Below, piece after piece: positions 36,973 to 45,001 of a DNA stretch of 64,000 bases. This DNA is from CAVZCK01 sp963798805 (GTDB taxonomy: Bacteria; Pseudomonadota; Alphaproteobacteria; Rhizobiales; Rhodomicrobiaceae). The DNA is taken from assembly GCA_963798805.1 (NCBI GenBank), contig CAWCVC010000002.1, forward strand, positions 248,001 to 312,000. Reading direction: 5' to 3'. Position 1 is the first letter of the stretch, and every line of letters begins with the position of its first letter. Position numbers and translations under genes: made by a program. Below the pieces are notes generated by a model. It was not told where the DNA came from, ran no database searches, and worked only from the letters and a program-made list of their open reading frames with translations.

Positions 36973-38139
36973 ATGCCCAGACTGCCGATCGACACCGACT
37001 ACCTTCAAAGCTGTCTCAAACGTTTTCTTTCCATCCCCAGCCCGACCGGCTACACCGACTCCATCGTCCGCGAGACATCGAGCGAGCTGGCGCGCCTGAA
37101 AGTGCCGTTCGAGCTGACGCGGAGGGGCGCCATCCGGGCCATCGTCAAGGGCAAGGACCATCGCGGCGCACGCGCGATGATCGCCCATCTGGATACGCTC
37201 GGCGCGCAAGTGAAATCCATCAAGGACAACGGCCGGCTGGAGCTTGTCCCGATCGGGACCTGGTCGGCGCGCTTCGCGGAGGGCGCACGCTGCACGATCT
37301 TCAGCGAGAAGGGCAGCTATCGCGGCACCATCCTGCCGCTGAAGGCGTCCGGCCATACATTCAACAACGAGGTCGATGAGGCGCCGATCGGCTGGGCTTA
37401 TGTCGAGCTCCGCGTCGATGCGCTGGCGCGGACAAGGCGCGAGACCCACAGGCTCGGCATCGAGATCGGCGACCATGTCGCTATCGATCCACAGCCGGAA
37501 TTTCTCGATAACGGCTTCATCGTTTCGCGTCATCTCGATAACAAAGCCGGAGCGGCCGTGCTGCTTGCCGCTCTGAAAGCGATCCAAGATGCCAAGCCGG
37601 ATCTGCCGGTCGATCTTTTTTGGCTGTTCACCATCGCCGAAGAAGTCGGCATCGGCGCCTCCTCCGTGCTGCATCAGGACGTCGCCTCGATCGTTGCGGT
37701 CGACAACGGCACCTCCGCGCCGGGGCAGAACTCCTCCGAATATGGCGTGACCATCGCCATGGCCGATCAAAGCGGCCCCTTCGACTATCATCTGACCAAG
37801 AAGCTGGTGAAGCTCTGCCAGGAGCACGAGATCCGCTATCAGAAGGATGTGTTCCGCTATTACCGCTCGGATGCCGCGGCGGCCGAGGTTGCGGGGCACG
37901 ATGTGCGCGCGGCGCTGATCACCTTCGGCGTCGACGGCTCGCACGGCTACGAGCGCATCCACATGCATGCGCTGCGCTCCCTCGCCGAGCTGGTGACCGC
38001 CTATGCGGTCAGCCCGGTCGAGATCCGACGCGATGCGGAGGAGATCAGCGGCCTCAAGGGGTTCACCACCCAGCCGATGGAAAAGGCGCCGGCGCGTGTG
38101 CCGGATTCCTCGGTCGACGAGAAGGCGGAGGGGAGATAG
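36973..38139 (+). CDS. M42-family peptidase of the NAGGN osmoprotectant system
   Basis: A 388-residue metallopeptidase-fold protein. Metal-site motifs are AMIAHLDTLGAQV, SRHLDNKAGAAVLL, FTIAEEVGIGAS and a final GSHGYERIH. M42 relatives are two-metal aminopeptidases; in asnO-ngg clusters this third gene is conserved and presumably trims or recycles the dipeptide. It starts 8 nt after ngg, so it belongs to the same transcript. Its TAG stop is also the first three bases of the downstream MarR operator. Confidence 0.92.
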   Translation: MPRLPIDTDYLQSCLKRFLSIPSPTGYTDSIVRETSSELARLKVPFELTRRGAIRAIVKGKDHRGARAMIAHLDTLGAQVKSIKDNGRLELVPIGTWSARFAEGARCTIFSEKGSYRGTILPLKASGHTFNNEVDEAPIGWAYVELRVDALARTRRETHRLGIEIGDHVAIDPQPEFLDNGFIVSRHLDNKAGAAVLLAALKAIQDAKPDLPVDLFWLFTIAEEVGIGASSVLHQDVASIVAVDNGTSAPGQNSSEYGVTIAMADQSGPFDYHLTKKLVKLCQEHEIRYQKDVFRYYRSDAAAAEVAGHDVRAALITFGVDGSHGYERIHMHALRSLAELVTAYAVSPVEIRRDAEEISGLKGFTTQPMEKAPARVPDSSVDEKAEGR

Positions 38140-38155
38140 TTGACTGAGTCAACTA
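38137..38155. promoter_or_regulatory. perfect palindromic operator ahead of the MarR-GNAT gene
   Basis: TAGTTGACTGAGTCAACTA: perfect 8-bp arms around a 3-bp centre. It lies 34 bp before the MarR-type gene's ATG and contains TTGAC, which could double as a -35 element. Size and symmetry suit a MarR dimer, so autoregulation is likely. It overlaps the stop codon of the NAGGN peptidase gene. Confidence 0.75.
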
Positions 38156-38188
38156 ATTGGCGGAGACTTGCCGAAAGGGAAGCCCGCC

Positions 38189-39145
38189 ATGTCCGCTCCA
38201 TCGCTCGAAAGCACCGCCGGCCATCTCCGTCACTTCAACCGCTTCTACACCGCCCAGATCGGCGTGCTCGACCGCCATCTGCTCGGCAGCGGGCGCTCGC
38301 TGTCGGAAGCGCGCGTGCTCTATGAGTTGGCGCATAACGACCAACTGACCGCAGGCGATTTCGTCTGGAAGCTCGGCATTGACGGCGGTTATCTCAGCCG
38401 GATGCTGAACGGTTTCGAGAAGGAAGGGCTGCTGGAAAGGCGTCCTTCCAAGACCGACCGCCGGGTCAGCCATCTGGCGCTAACTGAAGCCGGCCGAACC
38501 GCCTTTGCGATGCTCGACCGGCTGTCGCAGGCTTCCGCCGAAACTTTGCTGCGGCCTCTTGGCGAGGCGCAGCAGCAGCGGCTCATCACGGCGATGAGCG
38601 AGATCGAGACGATCCTCGACATCAAGCCGGCCGACGAGGTGACACTCCGTCCGCACCGCACTGGCGACATGGGCTGGATCGTTCACCGTCAGGCGGTGCT
38701 CTATGCCGAGGAATATGGCTGGGACAATTCCTATGAGGCGCTGATTTCCGAGATCACTGCCGCATTCTTGCAGAACTTCAAGCCCGACGGTGAGCACTGC
38801 TGGGTGGCGGAGCGGGATGGCGCGATCGTCGGTTCGGTTTTCCTCATCGAAGCCTCACCGGGTGTCGCCAAGCTGCGTCTGCTCTATGTCGAACCGGTGG
38901 CGAGAGGGGCGGGGATCGGGCGACGCTTAGTCGATGAATGCATCCGTTTCGCGTGCGAGAGTGGTTATCGGCGGCTCGAGCTTTGGACGAACAGCGTGCT
39001 GACGGCGGCCCGGCGAATTTACGAAGCGGCCGGGTTCTGCCTCGAAAAGGAGGAACCGCATCACAGTTTCGGCCACGACCTCGTCGGGCAATATTGGGCG
39101 CTCGATTTGAGCGCCGGCAAGACAGAATCCGACGAGGCCGCCTAA
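38189..39145 (+). CDS. MarR-family regulator fused to a GNAT acetyltransferase
   Basis: A 318-residue fusion. Residues about 15-150 are a winged-helix MarR domain (LSEARVLYELAHNDQLTAGDF, LGIDGGYLSRMLNGFEKEGLL, DRRVSHLALTEAGR). Residues about 160-315 are a GNAT domain (LLYVEPVARGAGIGRRLVDECI, RRIYEAAGF). ATG 38189 follows GAAAGGGA. This fusion type is widespread in Alphaproteobacteria; the GNAT part may acetylate a small ligand sensed by the MarR part. The palindrome at 38137 is the obvious target. Confidence 0.92.
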   Translation: MSAPSLESTAGHLRHFNRFYTAQIGVLDRHLLGSGRSLSEARVLYELAHNDQLTAGDFVWKLGIDGGYLSRMLNGFEKEGLLERRPSKTDRRVSHLALTEAGRTAFAMLDRLSQASAETLLRPLGEAQQQRLITAMSEIETILDIKPADEVTLRPHRTGDMGWIVHRQAVLYAEEYGWDNSYEALISEITAAFLQNFKPDGEHCWVAERDGAIVGSVFLIEASPGVAKLRLLYVEPVARGAGIGRRLVDECIRFACESGYRRLELWTNSVLTAARRIYEAAGFCLEKEEPHHSFGHDLVGQYWALDLSAGKTESDEAA

Positions 39146-39256
39146 AGCGGGATCAATTTAGATGCAAACACTTGAGCTCAGAGGCCCGCTCTCGATTCTT
39201 TGCTGATCGCGCGATCGGACGGAAAACCGGATTCCACTTTTCCTGAGCGCGCTCTA
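39143..39256. repeat. MITE-like palindromic repeat A, 114 bp
   Basis: It fills the gap between two convergent stop codons. Left end TAAAGCGGGATCAATTTAG; right end GAGCGCGCTCTA, so both ends read TARAGCG inward. An internal hairpin pairs GGAAAA (39221-39226) with TTTTCC (39238-39243). The left end supplies the MarR-GNAT TAA and the right end supplies the TAG of the convergent gene. Size and structure recall the RIME-type elements of rhizobia. Confidence 0.65.
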
Positions 39257-40537
39257 AAGCGCGGCGAGCGCCTGCTCCAGATCGGCGATCAGATCCGCCT
39301 TGTCCTCGAGGCCCACCGAAAGCCGCACGACATCGTCGCCCGCGCCAGCGGATTTGCGCTGCTCGGCGGTAAGCTGGCGATGCGTGGTCGAGGCCGGGTG
39401 GATGATCAGGCTGCGGGTGTCGCCGATATTGGCGAGATGCGAGAACAGCTTGACGTTGGATACCAGCTTGATGCCGGCGTCATAGCCGCCTTTGAGGCCG
39501 AAAGTGAAGACGGCGCCCGCACCCTTCGGGCAGATCTTCTCAGCGAGCGCGTTGTACTTGTTGCCCGGCAGCCCGGCGTAGTTCACCCATTCTACCTGCG
39601 GCTGCCTTTGCAGCCATTCGGCGACAGCTTGCGTGTTGACGCAGTGACGCTCCATGCGCAGTGATAGCGTTTCGATGCCGGTCAAAATCAGGAAGGAATT
39701 CATCGGCGAAATTGCCGGACCGAGATCGCGCAGGCCGAGGACGCGCGCTGCAATCGCGAAGGCGAAATTGCCGAAGGTCTCCCCCATGACGATGCCATGA
39801 TAGGAGGGGTTGGGCGCCGAGAGCGAGGGATAGCGGCCCGAACCGAGCCAGTCAAAGGTGCCGCAATCGACGAGCACGCCGCCGATGGAATTGCCGTGTC
39901 CGCCGAGGAACTTGGTCAGCGAATGCACGATGATATCGGCGCCGAATTCCTTCGGCCGGCACAGATAGGGCGTGGCCAACGTGTTGTCGACGATGAGCGG
40001 CACGCCGGCCTTCTTCGCCACGGCCGAAATGGCGGGAATATCGACGACGATGCCGCCCGGATTGGCGATCAATTCGATGAAGATCGCCTTGGTCTTGGGC
40101 GAGAGGGCCCGCTCGAAGCTGGACGGATCGTCACTGTCGGCCCACACGACGTTCCAATTGAACTTCTTGAAGGCGTGATTGAACTGGTTGATCGAGCCGC
40201 CATAAAGCTGCCCGGCCGAGATGAACTCGTCGCCAGGCTCCAGGAGCGTATGGAAGACGAGGAGCTGCGCGCCATGGCCGGATGCTGCCGCGAGCGCGGC
40301 GGTGCCGCCTTCGAGCGCGGCGATCCGCGCCTCCAGAACCGCCTGAGTGGGGTTCATGATGCGCGTGTAGATGTTGCCAAACGCCTCCAGGTTGAACAAA
40401 GCTGCTGCGTGATCGACATTGTCGAATACATAAGATGTCGTCTGGTAGATCGGCGTCACGCGGGCGCCGGTCACCGGGTCCGGCTGCGCTCCGGCGTGAA
40501 TGGCAAGCGTCTCAAAGCCTGGCTGGCGATCGGTCAT
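39254..40537 (-). CDS. O-acetylhomoserine aminocarboxypropyltransferase (sulfhydrylase)
   Basis: A 427-residue PLP enzyme of the Cys/Met-metabolism family that joins O-acetyl- or O-succinylhomoserine with sulfide to make homocysteine. Motifs: FETLAIHAGAQPDPVTGAR, YTRIMNPTQAVLE, LYGGSINQFNHAFKK, the PLP lysine in VHSLTKFLGGHG, and SLGxxxSL-type HPASTTHRQL. The length and inserted regions fit MetY rather than the shorter MetB/MetC. It stands alone and leftward; no SAM-type riboswitch was recognised in its 80-nt leader. Confidence 0.94.
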   Translation of the reverse strand: MTDRQPGFETLAIHAGAQPDPVTGARVTPIYQTTSYVFDNVDHAAALFNLEAFGNIYTRIMNPTQAVLEARIAALEGGTAALAAASGHGAQLLVFHTLLEPGDEFISAGQLYGGSINQFNHAFKKFNWNVVWADSDDPSSFERALSPKTKAIFIELIANPGGIVVDIPAISAVAKKAGVPLIVDNTLATPYLCRPKEFGADIIVHSLTKFLGGHGNSIGGVLVDCGTFDWLGSGRYPSLSAPNPSYHGIVMGETFGNFAFAIAARVLGLRDLGPAISPMNSFLILTGIETLSLRMERHCVNTQAVAEWLQRQPQVEWVNYAGLPGNKYNALAEKICPKGAGAVFTFGLKGGYDAGIKLVSNVKLFSHLANIGDTRSLIIHPASTTHRQLTAEQRKSAGAGDDVVRLSVGLEDKADLIADLEQALAAL

Positions 40538-40617
40538 CGCGTTCCTCCTGGGTGACGAGCGCAGAGGGAACCAACTTCTCCGTCAGGGCGCAAGAGCTTT
40601 GTCGTTGATGCGATGGA

Positions 40618-41508
40618 TCAGGCCCTCATGAACGCCGTGGCGGCGCGGATGGCTCTGGGCTCGCGCAGGATGGAAAGATGGCCGGTCTCGGCATATTCGA
40701 CGAGCCGGGCGCCGGGCCACAGAGCCGCAAGCCTGCGCCCCTCGCCGATCGGGCTGAGGCGATCGGTCTGGCCGTGCAGGATGAGGGCGGGGACGGTCAT
40801 TTTCGGCGCAGCGACCGCGGGATGAACTTCGGCGAACGGAATGCCGAGCCAACGCTCGGACGTCTCAACCGTGGCCTTCCAAACCTCGTCTCTCATGCCG
40901 AGCCGGTTTCGGAAAAACCGCCAATAATCATGAAAATGGGCTTGTGGCGAGATCAGCACCGCGCGCTTGACCGGCAGGCCGTTGAGCAAGGCTTGGACGA
41001 GGCCCGCTCCGCCGAGCGAATGGGTGATGGCGCCGTGAACTGGGCCGAAGCGCTGCGCCGCGCTGGTGATGGCATCGCTGAAATGCACGACGGAGCTGAG
41101 CCGCCCTTCCGAGAGGCCATGAGCAGGCAGGTCGACCGCGATCACGCGAAAGCCCGCCTGTAGAAGCGGATCGACGGATTCCGTCATCTGCCCCGAATGG
41201 CCGCCCCAGCCATGCAGGAGCAGCACGACCGGGCCGGCGCCCCAACCATAGGCCACGGTCTTCCGGCCGCGCACGGCAAAGTCGCACCGCTCCGCTCGAT
41301 CGAGGATCTGCCGCTGCAGATCGCTATAGCGAAGCCGCGGCGGGTGGAAGAAGATCAGGCGGCCCATCTCGCCGCCGAGCTTGGGTGAGATGCGGCTGAC
41401 AGCCTGGAACGACAGCCTAATAGGGGCTGGGATCGGTAAAGAAATAGCATGACCGTTCGTGCTATTATCGGGCCGCAATACGCTCTTCTGGATATCGGTG
41501 ACCTGCAT
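40618..41508 (-). CDS. alpha/beta hydrolase, probable target of the adjacent TetR regulator
   Basis: A 296-residue hydrolase with an oxyanion strand VVLLLHGWGGHSGQM, nucleophile THSLGGAG, Asp in HGQTDRLSP and His in ETGHLSI. CAGGAG precedes ATG 41508. Family resemblance begins only near residue 32 (LSFQAVSRISPKL, then FFHPPRLRY), and codons 15-22 are made of an operator copy, so the first 30 residues may be a leader. ATG 41367 would cut into conserved sequence. It lies 29 nt after tetR in the same direction. Confidence 0.85.
   Translation of the reverse strand: MQVTDIQKSVLRPDNSTNGHAISLPIPAPIRLSFQAVSRISPKLGGEMGRLIFFHPPRLRYSDLQRQILDRAERCDFAVRGRKTVAYGWGAGPVVLLLHGWGGHSGQMTESVDPLLQAGFRVIAVDLPAHGLSEGRLSSVVHFSDAITSAAQRFGPVHGAITHSLGGAGLVQALLNGLPVKRAVLISPQAHFHDYWRFFRNRLGMRDEVWKATVETSERWLGIPFAEVHPAVAAPKMTVPALILHGQTDRLSPIGEGRRLAALWPGARLVEYAETGHLSILREPRAIRAATAFMRA
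41443..41466. promoter_or_regulatory. TetR-type operator copy 1, inside the 5' end of the hydrolase gene
   Basis: Perfect 7-bp arms AATAGCA and TGCTATT surround TGACCGTTCG. It matches the copy at 42162 in 21 of 24 positions. It lies 42 bp inside the hydrolase frame if translation starts at 41508. Confidence 0.7.
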
Positions 41509-41537
41509 GGGTTGCTCCTGGCGGCTAGAGGAAATTA

Positions 41538-42152
41538 TCAGGCTGGCGCGCGGCTCCGGGCAATCAGGCTTTCGAAGGCCGCGGCGTTCAGCCGTTCGGC
41601 GGCATCGAGTTCAAGAAGACGCTCGGCGTGGTGGTGGGACATGGCAATGCCCATGAATTCGAAGGCGAACAGGTCGGTATCGAGATCGGGACGGAAATCG
41701 CCCTGCTTCTTGGCCGTCGCGGCGACCCGGCAGATGGTGTCGTGCCAATCGCGCAGCGCCTTGACCAGCCGTTCGCGCACCGGACCTGGCCGGTCGTCAT
41801 ATTCGTGACTGAGCGACATGAAGATACAGCCGGTTGCCTGCTTCAGCACCGAGCCAGCGCCCTCCCCGGACTTCCATCGCTGATAGCGCTCGAACAGCGC
41901 GCGCACGCGCGGCTCGCCCGGTGGCGCTTTCAGAGCGGGGCGCACCACGGTCTCAGTGAAACGCTCGACCGCTTCCTCGAGGAGGTCTAGCTGAAGCGCT
42001 TCCTTGGATTTGAAATGGGCGAAGAGGCCGCTCTTCGATAGGCCGGTCTCGGCAGCCAACGTGCCGAGCGACAACGCCTCCAGGCCGATCTCGCCCGCGA
42101 GCACGAATGCCTTGTCGAGAATCTCCTTGCGGGTGCGCTCGCCCTTGCTCAT
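41538..42152 (-). CDS. TetR-family transcriptional regulator
   Basis: A 204-residue repressor. The N-terminal helix-turn-helix is visible as RKEILDKAFVLAGEIGLEAL followed by LGTLAAETGLSKSGLFAHFKSKEAL; a C-terminal TetR_C-like ligand/dimer domain fills the rest. ATG 42152 was chosen because the longer frame to 42188 reads through the operator. One operator copy lies 10 bp upstream and a second lies at the start of the downstream hydrolase gene, so it probably controls itself and the hydrolase. Confidence 0.92.
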   Translation of the reverse strand: MSKGERTRKEILDKAFVLAGEIGLEALSLGTLAAETGLSKSGLFAHFKSKEALQLDLLEEAVERFTETVVRPALKAPPGEPRVRALFERYQRWKSGEGAGSVLKQATGCIFMSLSHEYDDRPGPVRERLVKALRDWHDTICRVAATAKKQGDFRPDLDTDLFAFEFMGIAMSHHHAERLLELDAAERLNAAAFESLIARSRAPA

Positions 42153-42161
42153 GATCGCTAG

Positions 42162-42185
42162 AATAGCACGACCGTTCGTTTTATT
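42162..42185. promoter_or_regulatory. TetR-type operator copy 2, directly upstream of tetR
   Basis: AATAGCACGACC then GTTCGTTTTATT (24 bp), with a near-palindromic ACGACCGTTCGT core typical of TetR sites. It is placed to block the tetR promoter. Confidence 0.75.
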
Positions 42186-42203
42186 CAACCACGCCGACGC
42201 AGC

Positions 42204-42722
42204 TCACTTCTGCCCGATCGACAGCTTCTGGAAGCCTTGCGGCCCGAGCACGGCGCGATGGCTCGACAGCGTGCGCGTATTGACGCCCGCCCAGCCGATC
42301 TCGCCGGAGAGCCGACCATACTCTATCTTCGGGCAGCAATTCATCACCACCCTGAGCCCGGCCTCCTCGCCGAGGCGCGCCGCTTCTTCGTTGCGCACGC
42401 CGAGTTGCATCCACACCACCTTAGCGCCGACGGCGATGGCGTCACGGGTGACCTGCAGCGCTGCTTCCGAATTGCGGAAGATATCGACGACCTCGACCGG
42501 CTCGGGGATGTCTTTGAGGCTTGCATAGACGGTCTGGCCGAGGATCTGCTTGCCCGCATGCCCTGGGTTGACCGGTATGACGGTATAGCCTTTGCCGAGC
42601 AGATATTTCATAGCGAAATAGCTCGGCCGCACCAGGTTCGGGCTCGCGCCGACCATGGCGAAAATCTTGCAGTCCTGCAGAATGCCGCGAATGAAATCGT
42701 CGCTATAGCTGTCGTGGCTCAT
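42204..42722 (-). CDS. CoA-binding domain protein (YccU-like)
   Basis: A 172-residue Rossmann-fold protein of the CoA_binding_2 family. It shows KIFAMVGASPNLVRPSYFAMKYLLGKGY at the start, VIPVNPGHAGKQILG, VVDIFRNSEAA and the closing MNCCPKIEYGRL. Relatives bind CoA but have no assigned reaction. ATG 42722 starts MSHDSYSDDF. It lies just 39 nt after the enoyl-CoA hydratase gene in the same direction, so the two may be cotranscribed. Confidence 0.9.
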   Translation of the reverse strand: MSHDSYSDDFIRGILQDCKIFAMVGASPNLVRPSYFAMKYLLGKGYTVIPVNPGHAGKQILGQTVYASLKDIPEPVEVVDIFRNSEAALQVTRDAIAVGAKVVWMQLGVRNEEAARLGEEAGLRVVMNCCPKIEYGRLSGEIGWAGVNTRTLSSHRAVLGPQGFQKLSIGQK

Positions 42723-42761
42723 GAACGATGAGATAGCGCTTGACGGCTCCGGCGCCAAGTC

Positions 42762-43595
42762 TCAGTCGGCGTGCGGCCAACGCGGCTTGCGCTTTTCGAG
42801 AAAGGCGCCAATACCTTCCTCGGCATCGCCCCGCAGCATGTTCTCGACCATCACGCGTGAGGCGTAATCATAAGCCTCGGCGATCGGCATTTCGATCTGG
42901 CGGTAGAAGGCTTCCTTGCCGGTCTTGAGCGTCATCTGCGATTTTGTGGCGATGCGATCGGCCATGGCAAACGCGGCCGGAATGACGTCGGTCGGGGGGA
43001 CAACGCGGTTGACGAGGCCGATCGCCTCTGCCCGCGCTGCCGCGATCGGATCGCCGAGCAGCAGCATTTCCATGGCGTGTTTGCGGCCGACATTGCGCGA
43101 GAGGGCGACCATCGGCGTCGAGCAGAACAGCCCGATATTCACGCCCGGCGTCGCGAAGCGCGCCTCGCTCGATGCGATCGCCAGATCGCAGCTCGCGACA
43201 AGCTGACAGCCGGCGGCGGTCGCCGTGCCATTGACGGCGGCGATGACCGGCTTCGGGCAGGCCATGACCGCCTGCATGACGCCGGAGCATAGCGTCATCA
43301 TGCGTTCGAAAAAGGCGCGCCCCCGATCGGCGTCTCCGCGCCGCGCTGTCATCTCGCGCATATCGTGGCCGGCACAGAAAGCCGGCGGCGCGCCGGTCAG
43401 GACGACGGCGCGGACCGACTCTGAGGCGCCGATTTCGGCGATCGCCGCACCGAGGGCGTTCAGGAGCGGCTCGGAGAGCGCGTTGCGGCTTTGCGGCCGG
43501 TTGAGCGTCAGGAGCGCGGTCGGGCCGTGATCTTCCCGCAGCAGAACTGGCCCTGCGCCGCCTTGCGCCTCCGGGATCTTGGCTTCAGCGTTCAT
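42762..43595 (-). CDS. enoyl-CoA hydratase/isomerase family protein
   Basis: A 277-residue crotonase-fold protein. The oxyanion-hole segments are AFCAGHDMREM and GTATAAGCQLVASCDLAIAS. Compared with true enoyl-CoA hydratase, the second catalytic Glu position around ATPGVNIGLFCSTP is not a Glu, as in ECHDC3-like members. It probably acts on a CoA thioester, but hydratase activity is doubtful. ATG 43595. Confidence 0.88.
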   Translation of the reverse strand: MNAEAKIPEAQGGAGPVLLREDHGPTALLTLNRPQSRNALSEPLLNALGAAIAEIGASESVRAVVLTGAPPAFCAGHDMREMTARRGDADRGRAFFERMMTLCSGVMQAVMACPKPVIAAVNGTATAAGCQLVASCDLAIASSEARFATPGVNIGLFCSTPMVALSRNVGRKHAMEMLLLGDPIAAARAEAIGLVNRVVPPTDVIPAAFAMADRIATKSQMTLKTGKEAFYRQIEMPIAEAYDYASRVMVENMLRGDAEEGIGAFLEKRKPRWPHAD

Positions 43596-43643
43596 TGCCT
43601 TGCGCCCGAAAATTGTCTCAGGCGCAGTCTAGCAACCGAGGTG

Positions 43644-44213
43644 CTATTTCACCACCGATTCAAGCTGGGCAACCATCGGCTCGACGGCTGCGACATTTTC
43701 CGGCGGCGGAGGCGCCAGCAGGTCGCCCGCCTTCTCGCGGACCTCGCTGACGAGCTTCTTTTTCTGCTCGTCGGTCAGGAAATCCATCTTCTTGATCTTG
43801 CGGATCGCCTTCTCCACCTTGCGCTCAGCCTTGGCCTCGGCGCCGCCCGACTTGATGTGCGCATAGGCATGGCCGACGCTCTCGGCGACCTCGACCCATT
43901 CCTTCGAATTATCGAAGCCGTGGGCCTTAACCGCGGTATCGACGCGGCCGCGGACGCTCTTGTCGGAGGCGACCGCGATAACCATTGCCAGACCGCTCTT
44001 CGCTTCGGAAACGCCTGTCTTTTTCTCCTTGGCGTAGCTGACCACGATCTTCTTGACGTCGGGATAGCTGGCGATGAACTGCTTGACCTCATGCTGGGTC
44101 AGGCGTTTCTGCTTCGGGTCGGCAACCGCGTGCTGGGTCGCGAAGGAGACGGCCAGCAGGACACTCATCCACAAAGTCACGAGGAATCGTACGCCGCTTT
44201 CATAAGAACGCAT
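43644..44213 (-). CDS. exported hypothetical protein
   Basis: I do not recognise this 189-residue protein. AAGGAGT lies 8 nt before ATG 44213, fixing the start. A signal peptide (LVTLWMSVLLAVSFATQHAVA) is cleaved before DPKQKR. The mature part is Lys-rich and helical (AKAERKVEKAIRKIKKMDFL, EQKKKLVSEVREKAGDLL) and ends in a Pro/Glu/Val tail. It is probably periplasmic. A longer frame to 44408 overlaps the opposite-strand thioesterase and is unsupported. Confidence 0.8.
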   Translation of the reverse strand: MRSYESGVRFLVTLWMSVLLAVSFATQHAVADPKQKRLTQHEVKQFIASYPDVKKIVVSYAKEKKTGVSEAKSGLAMVIAVASDKSVRGRVDTAVKAHGFDNSKEWVEVAESVGHAYAHIKSGGAEAKAERKVEKAIRKIKKMDFLTDEQKKKLVSEVREKAGDLLAPPPPENVAAVEPMVAQLESVVK

Positions 44214-44329
44214 CGTCAGGACTCCTTTTTGCTGTTGGGGCCGCGCGCGCAGCCCTTTCTGCTTTCCCGCTCTTGTTTGATCGCTTGTAAAAGTGGTGAA
44301 ATCGTGAGGCTGTTGTCGCCGAAGGGAGC

Positions 44330-44776
44330 ATGGATCAAATGTCACAGTCCTTAGCGCTGAAAATGACGGCTGAGGAACTCGGCGCATTTCTGGATCAGCA
44401 ATTTCCACAGGCGAATGACCGGAAGCGGCGGTTCATCGTCGAGGCGGTCGGGGAGCGCACGGCGAGGGTGCGCATGGCCTATAGCCACAGCATGCTGCGC
44501 CCCGGCGGCACCATCTCAGGCCCGGCGATGTTCGCGCTCGCCGATGTCGCCATGTATGTCGTGGTGCTTGCTCATGTCGGGCCGCGCGCTCATGCCGTCA
44601 CCACCAATCTCAACATCAATTTTCTGCGCAAGCCGGCGCCGGGCGACATGATCGGCGATGCGACGCTCCTGAAGCTTGGCAAGCGCCTGGCCGTCGGGGA
44701 GATCAGCCTGCATTCGGAGCAGGACGAAGAATTCGTCGCCCATGCGACGGCGACCTACGCCATTCCGGAGGCTTAG
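44330..44776 (+). CDS. PaaI-type hotdog thioesterase
   Basis: A 148-residue single hotdog domain (4HBT family). Motifs are LRPGGTISGPAMFALADVAMY (the long helix with the active-site region) and TTNLNINFLRKPAPGD. It hydrolyses acyl- or aryl-CoA thioesters in the cytoplasm. GAAGGGA precedes ATG 44330. Transcribed away from the exported protein, with the CoA-binding and hydratase genes nearby, so a local acyl-CoA theme is plausible. Confidence 0.9.
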   Translation: MDQMSQSLALKMTAEELGAFLDQQFPQANDRKRRFIVEAVGERTARVRMAYSHSMLRPGGTISGPAMFALADVAMYVVVLAHVGPRAHAVTTNLNINFLRKPAPGDMIGDATLLKLGKRLAVGEISLHSEQDEEFVAHATATYAIPEA

Positions 44777-44802
44777 CGGACCGCCGTTTCGCGACGGCCT
44801 GC

Positions 44803-44824
44803 GTGAGGTAGAATATTACCTCAC
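44803..44824. promoter_or_regulatory. perfect inverted repeat between the thioesterase and rplM
   Basis: Arms GTGAGGTA (44803-44810) and TACCTCAC (44817-44824) around GAATAT. The AT centre and lack of a T-run suit an operator or an mRNA leader hairpin more than a terminator. It is about 180 nt before rplM. Confidence 0.5.
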
Positions 44825-45001
44825 AATCAAGCTATTGAAAATGCAGCATTTTTCTAAAATTATGCGCTTGACCGGCGCGCGGCAATCAATTACACACAGA
44901 TGCGATCTGGTCGCCATTGCTGCGACCATTTTCCCTTTATGAGCGATGCCGGACGCGATTGCCCCGACGGAGGTGCGGTCGCCGCGGTGATGGATCGAGC
45001 A

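Noticed and set aside
40538..40617. Possible SAM-responsive riboswitch before the sulfhydrylase gene
   Set aside because: SAM-II elements are common before such genes in Alphaproteobacteria, but the 80-nt leader lacks the GCTAAA-type core and pseudoknot pairing I would expect.
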